Shown here: positions 26,827-35,479 of the stretch, one piece after another
Position numbering within the stretch: position 1 is the first letter of the stretch
Layout: the number at the start of each line of letters is the position of its first letter
Source: Actinopolyspora saharensis
GTDB lineage: Bacteria; Actinomycetota; Actinomycetes; Mycobacteriales; Pseudonocardiaceae
Length of the DNA stretch: 64,000 bases
Assembly: GCF_900100925.1 (NCBI RefSeq)
Contig: NZ_FNKO01000002.1
Span: 1,736,001 to 1,800,000 of the forward strand
Direction of reading: 5' to 3'
The notes under the pieces: generated by a model
The model's input: only the letters and a program-made list of their open reading frames with translations
Database searches by the model: none
Told to the model about the DNA's origin: nothing
Translations under genes and position numbers: made by a program

Positions 26827-27501
26827 GTGGCAGTCAGTAGCGGAGAACCGCGTGCGATCCTTTTCGACCTCGACGGCGTGCTCGCCGACTCCGAGCACCT
26901 CTGGGACCGGATCCGCCGCGAGGTCACCCACGAGTTCGGTGGGCGATGGGCCGAGGGCGCGACCGAGGCCATGATGGGGATGAGTACCCCGGAGTGGTCC
27001 GAGTACCTGGTCAAGGAGCTGGGAGTGCAGCTGTCCCCGGAACGGGTCGCCGAAACGGTCATCGACCGGATGAGCCGGCGCTACGAAACCGAGCCCCCGG
27101 TGATCCCCGGTGCGGCGGAAACGGTCCGCGAGGTCGGCGGGCGGTTCCCCACGGCGATCGCGAGTTCCGCCCCGCCGCGCATAATCCGGGCCTTCCTCGA
27201 CGCGACCGAGCTGGGCGACGTGGTGCGCCACACCGTCTCCAGCGAGCAGACGCGAGCAGGCAAACCCGCCCCGGACGTCTACCTGCGTGCGGCCGAGGGG
27301 CTGGAGGTGCCCGCGGAGGAGTGCGTGGCGGTGGAGGACTCGAGCAACGGGCTGCGCGCCGCAGCGGCCTCCGGGGCCACCGTCGTCGCCGTCCCGAACC
27401 CGCACTTCCCGCCTGCCGAGGACGCCCTGGAACTCGCCGCGGCCAGGTTGGCGGGGATCGGGGAACTTCCCCGCGCCCTCGCCGAGCTGTCCGAGCGCTA
27501 G
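26827..27501 (+). CDS. HAD-superfamily hydrolase, phosphoglucomutase/phosphatase type
   Basis: A 224-residue HAD subfamily IA protein. It has motif I ILFDLDGVLADSE, motif II IASSAPP (Ser), motif III GKPAPDVYL (Lys) and motif IV AVEDSSNGLRAA. The helical cap 1 lies between motifs I and II. The family contains beta-phosphoglucomutase and 2-deoxyglucose-6-phosphatase. The GTG at 26827 follows a TAGCAT -10-like box by 6 nt. The substrate is unassigned. Confidence 0.85.
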   Translation: MAVSSGEPRAILFDLDGVLADSEHLWDRIRREVTHEFGGRWAEGATEAMMGMSTPEWSEYLVKELGVQLSPERVAETVIDRMSRRYETEPPVIPGAAETVREVGGRFPTAIASSAPPRIIRAFLDATELGDVVRHTVSSEQTRAGKPAPDVYLRAAEGLEVPAEECVAVEDSSNGLRAAAASGATVVAVPNPHFPPAEDALELAAARLAGIGELPRALAELSER

Positions 27502-27621
27502 CTCGGGGCGGAACCCCGTCCGGCCGGGGCGGGGGGCGTCACTGGTTCGGAGCTTCGCCGTTTCGGCGGTGCTGCGGGGCGCCTCGAGCGGCGCCCCCGG
27601 GCGTTGTTCGGGGAGTCGAGG

Positions 27622-28128
27622 ATGCGGGACCCTGGTGTGGTGCGCGTCCGAGAAGCAGTGGCCGATGACTGGCCCGCGATCTGGAAGTTCCTGCGTCACG
27701 TCGTCTCGGCCGGGGAGACCTTCTGCTGGCCGCGCGACATCGCCGAACCGGCGGCCCGCGCCTCCTGGATGCGGCAGTCGCCCGGGCGCACCTTCGTCGC
27801 CGTCGACGAGCGGGGGACCGTGCTGGGCACCGCGGAAACGCACCCGAACAACGCGGGGCCCGGGGCGCACGTGGCCAACGCCGGGTTCATGGTCGACCCG
27901 GAGCACGCGGGCAAGGGGGTCGGACGCGCGCTCGGCGAGCACGTGCTGGAGCAGGCGCGTTCCGACGGCTACCGCGCGATGCAGTTCAACGCGGTGGTGG
28001 AGACCAACACCGGTGCCGTCGAGCTGTGGCTGTCCCTGGGCTTCGAGATACTGACCACCGTTCCCGAGGCCTTCGAGCACCCGGAGAAGGGGCTCGTCGG
28101 GCTGCACATCATGCACCGCGGGCTCTGA
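27622..28128 (+). CDS. GNAT family N-acetyltransferase
   Basis: A 168-residue GNAT protein. The acetyl-CoA loop is in PEHAGKGVGRALGEHV (R/Q-x-x-G-x-G/A type), and the final strand and helix contain ETNTGAVELWLSLGFE. ATG 27622 sits behind GGGGAGTCGAG; a TTG 18 nt upstream is in frame but lacks a ribosome site. The target (antibiotic, small amine or protein) is unknown. It converges on dnaB. Confidence 0.83.
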   Translation: MRDPGVVRVREAVADDWPAIWKFLRHVVSAGETFCWPRDIAEPAARASWMRQSPGRTFVAVDERGTVLGTAETHPNNAGPGAHVANAGFMVDPEHAGKGVGRALGEHVLEQARSDGYRAMQFNAVVETNTGAVELWLSLGFEILTTVPEAFEHPEKGLVGLHIMHRGL

Positions 28129-28207
28129 AGCGGACGACTTCCGGGCAGGTCGCCTCCCGACCGGTCCGCCCCCGTGCGGCAGCCGACGGGTCCCGCACCG
28201 CCGAGCG

Positions 28208-30514
28208 CTACTCCTGGGCCATGTCCACGAAACGGCTGTAGTGCAGCTGGTGGGCGACCGTGACCGTCTCGGTGGGGCCGGCACGGTGCTTGGCCAGGAT
28301 CAGATCGGCCTCGCCCATGCGGGGGTCGTCGCGTTCGAAGGCGTCCGGGCGGTGAATCAGGATCACCACGTCGGCGTCCTGCTCCAGGCTGCCCGACTCG
28401 CGCAGGTCCGACAGCTGGGGACGCCGGTCGTTGCGCTGCTCGGGACCACGGTTGAGCTGGGAGATCGCCACCACCGGCACTTCGAGCTCCTTGGCCAGCA
28501 GCTTGAGGTTCCTGGAGAACTCGGAGACCTCCTGCTGGCGGGACTCGACGCGCTTGCCCGAGGTCATCAGCTGCATGTAGTCGACCACGATCAGGCTGAT
28601 GTCGTTGCGCTGCTTGAGCCGCCGGGCCTTGGCCCGGATCTCCATCATCGTCAGGTTCGGCGAGTCGTCGATGAACAGCGGCGCCTCGTTGATCTCGCTC
28701 ATGCGCCGCGCCAGCCGCGTCCAGTCCTCGTCGGTCATCCGCCCGCCGCGCATGTCACCGAGCCGGATGCGGGCCTCGGCCGAGAGCATCCGCATCACGA
28801 TCTCGGTGCGCCCCATCTCCAGCGAGAAGATGACGCTGGCCGCGCCGCCCTTGATGGAGGCGGCGCGGGCGAAGTCCAGTCCCAGGGTCGAGTTGTGGGT
28901 GGGTAGGAAGGAGCGGCTGGCCAGGTAGAGCCGATCGGAGGAGTCCACCTCGACGCAGCGCACCGGAACGCTGCGGGTGGCGCGGACGGCGACGACGTGC
29001 CTGGTCGACGATCCCGCCGCGCGGTTCAGCTTGTGCTGCTCGACCTTCTCGGGAAGCCGGAACACCTGGTCCTGCCCGCTGTCGAAGACGAGCAGGGTGG
29101 TCGGTGCCGTCTCCCCGGCCGTGGAGTCCACTGTGGCCGTGCACGGGTACCCCAGGGTGAGCACCAGCTCGCGCACCCGCACGGAGAGGGACTCGCGCAC
29201 CCGCAGCCGCACCCGTCCGTCCTCGCCCACGTCGCCCGCGGCGTCGGCGAGCCCGGCCAGCAGGTCGCGGCGCTGCCGTTGGCTGGCGCGGAGGTACTCG
29301 ACGGGAACCTCCGGTTGCCGCCGGGCGCCCAGCTCGGCGAGCTCGGCGGCGGTGTCCTCGTCGACGACGGGACGCTCACCGGCGCTGTCGACCCCCTCCG
29401 GTTCGAGGTCGGCCAGCACCTCGGCGGGAACTCCCGCGAGTTCGCCGGTCTCCGGATCGCCCGCGGCCAGCCACACGCCCAGCGAGTAGGGCGGAACGGG
29501 CAGATCGCGCTGCTCCAGCTCGAGAGCGGCGTGCTCGGGCAGCTCCCCGCGCTGCTCGTCGTGCAGCATCGCCGTGGTGCGCACGTTGCCGTCGCGCAGG
29601 GTCCACTGGTGCTGGGCGTCGGCCACGACGGTGGTCCCGTCCGAGAACTCGATCTCGTAGCAGGTGTGCCCGTTCATGACCTCGGTGGCGTTGACGACCC
29701 GCACCGGGGCGCCGTTCGCACCGAGCAGCTCGTCCCCGACGGAGACCGCCCCCATGGTGGTCCAGCCGTCCGGTGTGGGCAGTGGGGTGTCCAGGGCCAG
29801 CGCCTTGCCGACGCCGGGCCGTGCCGCGACGATCACCATCTGCCCGGGGTGCAGCCCGTTGGTCACGCCGTCGAGGTCGACGAAGCCGGTGGGCAGCCCC
29901 TGCGACTCCCCGCCGCGCGAGGCGATGGCGTCGATCTCGTCCATCGTGGGCTGCAGCAGGTCTTCCAGGGCCGCGTAGTCCTCGGAGGTGCGGCTTTCGG
30001 TCACGTCGTAGATGGCGGCCTGCGCCCGGTCCACGACCTCCTCGATGGCGGCGCCCTCGGCGCCGTTGTAGCCGTACTGGACGACCCTGGTCCCGGCCTC
30101 CACGAGCCTGCGGAGTATCGCCTTCTCGGAGACGATCTCGGCGTAGTAGTTGGCGTTGGCCGCCGTGGGCACCGTCTGGATCAGCGTGTGCAGGTACGGC
30201 GCGCCGCCCACGCGGCCCAGTTCGCCGCGTCGTTCCAGCTCCGCCGAGACGGTGATGGGGTCGGCGGGTTCGCCGCGTCCGTACAGGTCGAGGACGCAGT
30301 CGTATATCGCGTGGTGGGCAGGACGGTAGAAGTCCTGCGGACGGAGCATCTCGATGACGTTGGCGATGGCGTCCTTGCTCAGCATCATCCCGCCGAGCAC
30401 GGACTGCTCGGCGGCGACGTCCTGCGGGGGCTGGCGGTCGACGCTTCCGTCCGGTCCGGAACCGGCCTTGCCGTTGGAGGACGGATCGGCTCCGCGTTCG
30501 TCGGACAACGACAC
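28208..30514 (-). CDS. dnaB: Replicative DNA helicase DnaB with in-frame intein
   Basis: A 768-codon frame. Residues 1-237 and 542-768 join to a 464-residue DnaB, the normal actinobacterial length. The N-terminal domain contains QSVLGGMMLSKDAI, and the RecA-like domain contains Walker B LIVVDYMQLM and the C-terminal QDADVVILIHRPDAF. An intein interrupts the P-loop, between GVGK and STLG. The start is GTG (30512-30514) behind GGAGGTGG. DnaB unwinds DNA at the replication fork. The gene follows rplI as in mycobacteria, but here a DnaA-box cluster lies in the intervening space. Active helicase requires protein splicing. Confidence 0.95.
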   Translation of the reverse strand: MSLSDERGADPSSNGKAGSGPDGSVDRQPPQDVAAEQSVLGGMMLSKDAIANVIEMLRPQDFYRPAHHAIYDCVLDLYGRGEPADPITVSAELERRGELGRVGGAPYLHTLIQTVPTAANANYYAEIVSEKAILRRLVEAGTRVVQYGYNGAEGAAIEEVVDRAQAAIYDVTESRTSEDYAALEDLLQPTMDEIDAIASRGGESQGLPTGFVDLDGVTNGLHPGQMVIVAARPGVGKALALDTPLPTPDGWTTMGAVSVGDELLGANGAPVRVVNATEVMNGHTCYEIEFSDGTTVVADAQHQWTLRDGNVRTTAMLHDEQRGELPEHAALELEQRDLPVPPYSLGVWLAAGDPETGELAGVPAEVLADLEPEGVDSAGERPVVDEDTAAELAELGARRQPEVPVEYLRASQRQRRDLLAGLADAAGDVGEDGRVRLRVRESLSVRVRELVLTLGYPCTATVDSTAGETAPTTLLVFDSGQDQVFRLPEKVEQHKLNRAAGSSTRHVVAVRATRSVPVRCVEVDSSDRLYLASRSFLPTHNSTLGLDFARAASIKGGAASVIFSLEMGRTEIVMRMLSAEARIRLGDMRGGRMTDEDWTRLARRMSEINEAPLFIDDSPNLTMMEIRAKARRLKQRNDISLIVVDYMQLMTSGKRVESRQQEVSEFSRNLKLLAKELEVPVVAISQLNRGPEQRNDRRPQLSDLRESGSLEQDADVVILIHRPDAFERDDPRMGEADLILAKHRAGPTETVTVAHQLHYSRFVDMAQE
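28892..29803 (-). mobile_element. DnaB intein (304 aa), class 3 type with degenerate LAGLIDADG endonuclease
   Basis: Residues 238-541 of the dnaB frame form the intein. It begins with Ala instead of Cys or Ser and ends THN before the extein Ser. Block B reads AQHQWTL (His302, Trp304), block F has Cys520 in VRCVEVD, and block G has Thr539-His540-Asn541. This Trp-Cys-Thr set defines class 3 inteins, known from mycobacteriophage Bethlehem DnaB, which splice through the block F Cys. The endonuclease blocks survive as LGVWLAAG and LLAGLADAAG; both catalytic acids (expected LGxWLGDG and LxDTDG) are Ala. The element therefore probably splices but no longer homes. Confidence 0.9.
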
Positions 30515-31036
30515 GGGTTACTGCCACCTCCTGGACGCAGAGCTGCGAGCTGTAGTCCGGCCATACTCGCCACCCGCGTCCGCCGAGGCAACGACCGACA
30601 TCGGACTCGTTCGAGCGGGTGGTCGTGACGAAGTCACCGGTTCCGGTGAGGTCGCGCTGGGCGCACGGGCGGGGCCGCCGCACGCGCGTGCTCGGACGGC
30701 CCTCGCGCGGACGGCCGCCCCCACGAACAGCTTGTGGACAAATTTTGTCCCCTGTGGAAACCGCATCGACCTGAAGACGCGCGCTGTGGACAAGTTGGGG
30801 AAAACTTGACCGTCACAGGAAGCAATCCCAGGTAAGCGCCTGTGGATAGCTTGTGGACAGCTCATGGGGACAACTGTTCGTCCACCGGTGTCCCGGACCT
30901 GTCGGTCCGAACGACGGAGCAGTGGAACCGCCCCGCCACGACGGAAATCAACACCGCCGCGAGCGCGAGCGGCTTCTCGAGTGGTTCCGCGCGGTGGGCG
31001 AACGCGGCGCACACCGCGCGGAACTCACTGGCGAAG
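30515..31036 (-). other. 522-bp dnaB-rplI intergenic region
   Basis: No convincing gene is seen. The centre (30733-30860) holds five DnaA boxes and a perfect dyad CAAGTT-N6-AACTTG (30791-30808), and is locally less GC-rich. Mycobacteria carry an extra small gene at this place; here no frame with a good start and codon pattern is present. The dnaB promoter must lie within this region. Confidence 0.55.
30733..30860 (-). promoter_or_regulatory. Cluster of five DnaA boxes
   Basis: The plus strand reads TGTGGACAA (30733-30741), TGTGGAAAC (30753-30761), TGTGGACAA (30785-30793), TGTGGATAG (30841-30849) and TGTGGACAG (30852-30860). On the minus strand two are the perfect actinobacterial box TTGTCCACA and three differ by one or two bases. 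All point the same way, towards dnaB. They may serve DnaA-dependent regulation of dnaB or titrate DnaA. Confidence 0.72.
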
Positions 31037-31492
31037 TCAGCTGCCCGCCGGGTTGACCTCGACGTACATCGAGGCGTAGACGTCCGGGTGCAGCCGGACA
31101 CCGACGGCCATCTTGCCGAGCGACTTCACGTTGCCCTTCAGCTCGATGGAACGCTTGTCCAGGCTGGGGCCGCCGGCCTGGCGGACGGCGGAAGTCACGT
31201 CGGACTCGGTGATCGAGCCGAACAGCTTGCCCTTCTTGGAGACCTTCTTGGACAGCTGCACCATCCCCATGTTCTGCAGCTGCTGCTGAAGCTCCCTGGC
31301 GTGCTCCAGATCGCGAACGCGGCGGTTCTCCTGGGAGCGGCGGATCGACTCGACCTGCTTCTCCGCGCCCTTGGTGGCCACGATGGCCATGCCCTGCGGC
31401 AGCAGGTAGTTGCGGGCGTAGCCGTCACGTACCTCGACGGAGTCACCCGAGGCGCCGAGACCGCTCACGTCCGAGGTCAGGATGATCTTCAC
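31037..31492 (-). CDS. rplI: 50S ribosomal protein L9
   Basis: A 151-residue protein with the L9 N-terminal signature MKIILTSDVSGLGASGDSVEVRDGYARNYLLP, a long connecting helix (EKQVESIRRSQENRRV) and the C-terminal rRNA-binding domain ending in SMYVEVNPAG. It binds 23S rRNA domain V near the L1 stalk. It follows rpsR by 206 nt on the same strand, with a GC hairpin in between. The ribosome site AAAGGAG precedes ATG. Confidence 0.97.
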   Translation of the reverse strand: MKIILTSDVSGLGASGDSVEVRDGYARNYLLPQGMAIVATKGAEKQVESIRRSQENRRVRDLEHARELQQQLQNMGMVQLSKKVSKKGKLFGSITESDVTSAVRQAGGPSLDKRSIELKGNVKSLGKMAVGVRLHPDVYASMYVEVNPAGS

Positions 31493-31631
31493 GGCGTGTC
31501 TCCTTTCAAAGCCGAACCGAGGTCAAACCCCGGCCCCGTAAACGACCGAAGCGGAAGTGCACCGAGCAGTCGGTCGGTGTTGTCGTGCGGATACCGCGGA
31601 CGCCGGACCGGGGCGACGAGCCCGCGCCCGA

Positions 31632-31650
31632 CCGGCCCGGAGCGGGCCGG
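31632..31650 (-). terminator. Hairpin in the rpsR-rplI spacer
   Basis: CCGGCCCG-GAG-CGGGCCGG is an 8-bp perfect stem with a three-base loop. It is placed inside the ribosomal operon between rpsR and rplI, where it could act as a partial terminator or RNA-processing barrier. Confidence 0.5.
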
Positions 31651-31698
31651 AGCGCGTTCCGCGCGCGAATTCCCGGGGCCGTGGTCGGAAGTCTCGGT

Positions 31699-31938
31699 TT
31701 ACCGGGCGGTCGAGGTGTACGGCAGCAGCGCCATCTCGCGGGCGTTCTTGACCGCGATGGCGACATCCCGCTGGTGCTGGCTGCAGTTACCCGTCACACG
31801 ACGCGCGCGGATCTTGCCGCGGTCGGAGATGTACTTGCGCAGCAGCGTGGTGTCCTTGTAGTCGATGCTCAGGACGTTCTGGTCGTCGCAGAAGGCGCAG
31901 ACCTTCTTCTTCGGCTTGCGCACGGGCGCCTTGGCCAT
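31699..31938 (-). CDS. rpsR: 30S ribosomal protein S18 (zinc-ribbon form)
   Basis: A 79-residue S18 starting [20 protein letters not shown] and containing the [15 protein letters not shown] motif. The CxxC pair plus the later Cys and His mark the zinc-binding (C+) form of S18. Many actinobacteria also carry a C- paralogue used under zinc limitation. It sits between ssb and rplI. ATG 31936-31938 is preceded by AAAGGAGC. Confidence 0.97.
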   Translation of the reverse strand: MAKAPVRKPKKKVCAFCDDQNVLSIDYKDTTLLRKYISDRGKIRARRVTGNCSQHQRDVAIAVKNAREMALLPYTSTAR

Positions 31939-32097
31939 GTGCTTGCTCCTTTGAAGAGAGCGAGAACTCCGTAGAGGGCTTTCGTTCGGCCGCGACACCG
32001 GTGTCGTTTCCGTGCACCGGTCGCGGCCGGGCATTCGCGGAACGGTATGGCCACACCCCGGACGGAAGAACCGCCGGACCGTGGTGTTCCACCCTGG

Positions 32098-32580
32098 CTA
32101 GAAGGGCGGTTCGTCGCTGAAACCGCTACCCGAACCGGCCGGTGGAGCGGAGCTCCAGGGGTCGTCCCCGCCGAATCCGCCGGATCCACCGGAACCGCCT
32201 CCCGAACCACTGCCGCGGCTGATCTTGTTGACCTTGGCCGTGGCGTAGCGCAGCGAGGGGCCGACCTCGTCGACCTCCATCTCGACGACGGTGCGCTTCT
32301 CGCCCTCCTTCGTCTCGAAGGAGCGCTGGCGCAACCGCCCCTGCACCACCACGCGCATTCCGCGTGCGAGGGTCTCGGCGACGTTCTCCGCGGCCTGTCG
32401 CCAGATGTTGCAGCGCAGGAACAGCGCCTCGCCGTCCTTCCACTCGCCCGCCTGGCGATCGTAGAACCGCGGCGTCGAGGCGACGGTGAAGTTCGCCACC
32501 GCGGCGCCGGAGGGCGTGAAGCGCAGTTCCGGGTCGGCCGTCAGGTTGCCGACCACCGTGGTTACCGTTTCACCGGCCAT
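32098..32580 (-). CDS. ssb: Single-stranded DNA-binding protein
   Basis: A 160-residue SSB. The OB-fold ([20 protein letters not shown] to about residue 115) is followed by a Gly/Ser-rich disordered linker and an acidic tip ending DEPPF, which recruits partner proteins. This is the essential SSB encoded between rpsF and rpsR. It coats ssDNA at the fork, near the dnaB gene. Confidence 0.97.
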   Translation of the reverse strand: MAGETVTTVVGNLTADPELRFTPSGAAVANFTVASTPRFYDRQAGEWKDGEALFLRCNIWRQAAENVAETLARGMRVVVQGRLRQRSFETKEGEKRTVVEMEVDEVGPSLRYATAKVNKISRGSGSGGGSGGSGGFGGDDPWSSAPPAGSGSGFSDEPPF

Positions 32581-32642
32581 CGCCTGGAAACTCCGTCTCT
32601 GTGCTGCGGTCGGGCATCATTGCCGGTCGCCTTCGAAGCGGA

Positions 32643-33023
32643 TCAGGCGGAGGTGCCGACCGCGCTCTGGGCCTGCTGCTGGGCCGCCTTGGCGGCCTTG
32701 GCGCTGGCCCGGGCGAGGCGGGCTTCCTTGCGCGGCTGGACGATCTTGCGCAGCATCTTGGTGCGCAGCACGTTCTCGCTGATGTTGAGCTGCCTGTCGA
32801 GCTCGTTCACGGTCGAGGACTCGCAGTTCAGGTCCAGCACAACGTAGATGCCCTCGGCACGCTTGTTGATTTCGTAGGCGAGCCTGCGACGGCCCCAGAC
32901 ATCCATCTTCTCGATGCTGCCGCCGTCGTTACGGACGACCTTGAGGTAATTCTCCAGGGACGAGGACACGTTGCGCTCGTCCAGACTCGGGTCAAGAATG
33001 ATCATGACCTCGTAATGACGCAT
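32643..33023 (-). CDS. rpsF: 30S ribosomal protein S6
   Basis: A 126-residue S6 with [19 protein letters not shown] and the [20 protein letters not shown] motif; the C-terminal tail is Ala/Lys-rich. S6 forms a heterodimer with S18 on the platform of the small subunit. AGGAGG lies 12 nt before the ATG at 33021-33023; a GTG three codons upstream lies too close to the ribosome site. It heads the rpsF-ssb-rpsR-rplI operon. Confidence 0.97.
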   Translation of the reverse strand: MRHYEVMIILDPSLDERNVSSSLENYLKVVRNDGGSIEKMDVWGRRRLAYEINKRAEGIYVVLDLNCESSTVNELDRQLNISENVLRTKMLRKIVQPRKEARLARASAKAAKAAQQQAQSAVGTSA

Positions 33024-33188
33024 GAAGACCACTCACCTCCTGTGGACTCACGGCCACGGACTCTCCGTGGCAGGAGGGTCGCCGCGTGGGCGAGCCGGAC
33101 CAGTCTAGCAACCCGGTGGAAAACTCCGGTGACCTGGGTGTTGTTTCGCCCCGCCCCGGGTGGTGCGCACTCGAGGGCGGCAGCTCGG

Positions 33189-34193
33189 TCAGGTTCGGCG
33201 CAGCACCCAAGTCCTGATGAGCGCCGAGGTCACCCCGGCCAGCGAGATCGCGGCGAGCAACACCGGCAGGGCCACCCTCTTGCCCGTCTCGGAAGGCAGC
33301 GCCTCGGCGCTGCCCGCCTCACGCACGCGGTCCTGCTGGTCGTGCTTCTCGTCGCTTCGCAGCTCACCCGTCTCGGCTCTTCCGCCGGGAGCCTCCCCGA
33401 ACCGGGTGTCCGACCACGGCGGTAACGACCCCGGGACATAAGCGTAGTCCGAGGGGTTCACGTGCTCGGCGGGCCCTGGGGGGTGGTTCGGAGTGGTGCC
33501 ACCCGGTGTCGAGTCGTCCGTCCGCGGAGCAGGCGAGCTCGACCGCTGCTGCCCGGAGGACTGCTCTCCGGAACGCCCGTCCCCGGAGCGTTCCTCTCCG
33601 GAGGGGGCGTCGGTTTCGGTGGGTTCCGGAGCCGAGGACGGCGGGGGCTCGGACGGTGAGGTGGAGGGCTGCGAGGTGCCCGGCTGCTCCTGCCCGGGCA
33701 CGGAAACCCCGCCGAGGCAGCCCACGGCCGCGAGATTGCCCACGTGGAAGTTCATCGCCTCGCCCGCGTCCCCCACCGCGGGGAGCGCGGTGATCTCGGG
33801 GGCGAGCGCCTCGGCCAGGTCGCGACCGGAGAACTCCTGCTCCTGCCCGGTGACGGAGCCGAGCTCGACCGGCTCCGACTCGAGGAACTGCTTCCTGATC
33901 CGCTCGGCGCGTTCGAACTGGAACGGGAAGACGAGCAGCGCGGCCTGCTCGACCTTCGCGTCGAGCGCGGTCGGTGCGGCCACGATTCGCTGCCCGGGGG
34001 TGTCGCTGCTCACGTCCTCGGTGCAGGTGCCGATCGCGACGGGACTCGACGACGCCGCGGCCGCTCCCGCACCGGCGAGGCCGCCTGCGAGCAGCACCGC
34101 GCTCACCACGGGGAGCGCGGCGCCGCGCAGTCCTGCGGCCGGTCCGCGGGAACGGTGGCTCGCCGCGCGTTCGCGGTCGTGTTCGCTGCTCAT
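33189..34193 (-). CDS. Secreted/anchored Ser-Pro-rich protein of unknown function
   Basis: A 334-residue protein. The N-terminal signal region (residues 20-50) has a hydrophobic core ALPVVSAVLLAGGLAGAGAA. A globular part (about 50-175) has four cysteines, then a Ser/Pro/Glu-rich spacer (about 180-275) and a C-terminal membrane helix (LPVLLAAISLAGVTSALIR) with a short positive tail. The architecture fits a cell-surface protein held in the membrane with a flexible stalk. The motif LPSETG just before the last helix resembles a sortase signal but has one residue too many. It is divergent from nfo. I do not recognise the family. Confidence 0.65.
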   Translation of the reverse strand: MSSEHDRERAASHRSRGPAAGLRGAALPVVSAVLLAGGLAGAGAAAASSSPVAIGTCTEDVSSDTPGQRIVAAPTALDAKVEQAALLVFPFQFERAERIRKQFLESEPVELGSVTGQEQEFSGRDLAEALAPEITALPAVGDAGEAMNFHVGNLAAVGCLGGVSVPGQEQPGTSQPSTSPSEPPPSSAPEPTETDAPSGEERSGDGRSGEQSSGQQRSSSPAPRTDDSTPGGTTPNHPPGPAEHVNPSDYAYVPGSLPPWSDTRFGEAPGGRAETGELRSDEKHDQQDRVREAGSAEALPSETGKRVALPVLLAAISLAGVTSALIRTWVLRRT

Positions 34194-34487
34194 ACACGCA
34201 CCCCTGCAGAGCTTTTCCGGTTCGGTCGTGCCGGCTCGGCGGAGCGGAAACCTCCCGCGACTCGAGACGAAGTCCTGACGAAGCCGTTGCCCGGACCAAC
34301 GCGCGAGTTGCCGTGCGGTGACGCGGCGGGACGGTGTCGTTACCGGTTGGTGATCGGATTTCCGCGCCGGGCACGGTCCGGCACGCTCCCGCCGGGCGAG
34401 CCTCCCGCCGCCGAAGCGGGGCGGCGACGCCGGGGTGATCCGGCGACCACGCGCAGCGGTTCCCAGGCGCACTCTAGACTCGGGCCC

Positions 34488-35246
34488 ATGCAGATCGGGG
34501 CCCACGTCCGCGACGAGGATCCGCTGGAGGCCGCGGCCGAGCGCGATGCCGATGTCGTGCAGTTCTTCCTCTCCGACCCGCAGGGCTGGAAGGCACCGCA
34601 ACCACATCCGCAGGCCGAGCGCCTGAGGGAGTCCGAGCTGAAGGTGTTCGTCCACTCGCCGTACGTCATCAACGTCGCCTCGCTGAACAACCGCGTGCGG
34701 ATACCCTCCCGCAAGGCGGTGGTGCAGCAGGCGCGGGCCGCCGCCGAGGTCGGTGCGTCCGGGGTGGTGGTCCACGGTGGACACGTCACCAAGAACGACG
34801 ATCCGGCCGAGGGCGTCGCGAACTGGCGCAAGGTGTTCGAGCGCCAGGAGACGGAGGGCGGCTTCGATGTCCCGGTGCTGATCGAGAACACCGCCGGGGG
34901 CGCCAACGCCATGGCGCGCGGATTCGACGACCTGGCCAGGCTCTGGGACGCGGTCGGCGAGTTCGGGGCCGGCTTCTGCCTGGACACCTGCCACGCGCAC
35001 GCCGCGGGCGAGGACCTGGTCGGGATCGTGGAGCGGGTACGTTCGATCACGGGACGGCTGGACCTGGTCCACCTCAACGACTCGCGGGACGAGTTCGGCT
35101 CCTGGCGCGACCGGCACACCAACATCGGCTCCGGCACCGTGGACCCGGAGGTGTTGCGCGAGGTGTGCTCCAGCGCCGGGGCGCCGGTGGTCGTGGAGAC
35201 GCCCGCGGAGGGGCAGGCGGCCGATATCTCCTTCCTTCGGGGGTAG
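34488..35246 (+). CDS. nfo: Endonuclease IV (AP endonuclease)
   Basis: A 252-residue TIM-barrel enzyme that cuts at abasic sites in base-excision repair. Zinc ligands are visible: His in VFVHSPYVINVAS, His in VVVHGGH, Glu in VLIENTAGG, Asp/His in CLDTCHAHAAG, Asp-x-His in WRDRHTNIGSG and a terminal Glu in VVETPAEG. A TAGACT -10 box at 34475-34480 lies 7 nt upstream of the ATG, so translation is leaderless. It is followed, 36 nt after the stop codon, by the first copy of the interspersed hairpin element. Confidence 0.93.
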   Translation: MQIGAHVRDEDPLEAAAERDADVVQFFLSDPQGWKAPQPHPQAERLRESELKVFVHSPYVINVASLNNRVRIPSRKAVVQQARAAAEVGASGVVVHGGHVTKNDDPAEGVANWRKVFERQETEGGFDVPVLIENTAGGANAMARGFDDLARLWDAVGEFGAGFCLDTCHAHAAGEDLVGIVERVRSITGRLDLVHLNDSRDEFGSWRDRHTNIGSGTVDPEVLREVCSSAGAPVVVETPAEGQAADISFLRG

Positions 35247-35281
35247 GAGGGTCGGCGGGTCCTTTTGCTTGGGTGGTTGCG

Positions 35282-35457
35282 TGGCGGAACCTCTCGCGGG
35301 CTCTCGCTCCGGGGAGGCCCGACATCGGGTAGCCACCTACACAACGTCGGGCCTTCCTCGCGAGAGCACCACGAGAGAACCCGCGGCGGTGCCGACTGCG
35401 TAGGCTCACAGCGCTCTCGTCGGCGTGGGGCTCTTGATCGGGAGCTCCTGTCCGGGG
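35282..35457 (+). repeat. Interspersed structured repeat, copy A (module 1)
   Basis: This is the first of three copies. It starts TGGCGGAACCTC and has nested inverted arms: CTCTCG/CGAGAG (35291-35296 / 35372-35377), CTCTCG/CGAGAG (35301-35306 / 35361-35366), AGGCCCGAC/GTCGGGCCT (35315-35323 / 35346-35354) and apical GTAG/CTAC (35329-35332 / 35337-35340). A conserved tail GAACCCGCGGCGGTGCCGA and GGCTCACAGCGCT follows. The outer stems differ in sequence from copies B and C but still pair. Confidence 0.85.
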
Positions 35458-35479
35458 CGTTGGCGCGCTGGAGGGGAAT

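Noticed and set aside
30733..30860. The DnaA-box cluster as the chromosomal origin oriC
   Set aside because: dnaA and dnaN are not adjacent and only five boxes are present, whereas actinobacterial origins between dnaA and dnaN carry more boxes plus an AT-rich unwinding element.
30862..31101. Small minus-strand frame in the dnaB-rplI spacer ending in a hydrophobic stretch
   Set aside because: Its start lies inside rplI, it has no ribosome site, and its hydrophobic part is short; not enough to call a gene.
33189..33300. Sortase LPXTG anchor at the C-terminus of the Ser-Pro-rich surface protein
   Set aside because: The motif reads LPSETG, with two residues between Pro and Thr rather than one, so it is kept only as a resemblance; the membrane helix alone explains anchoring.
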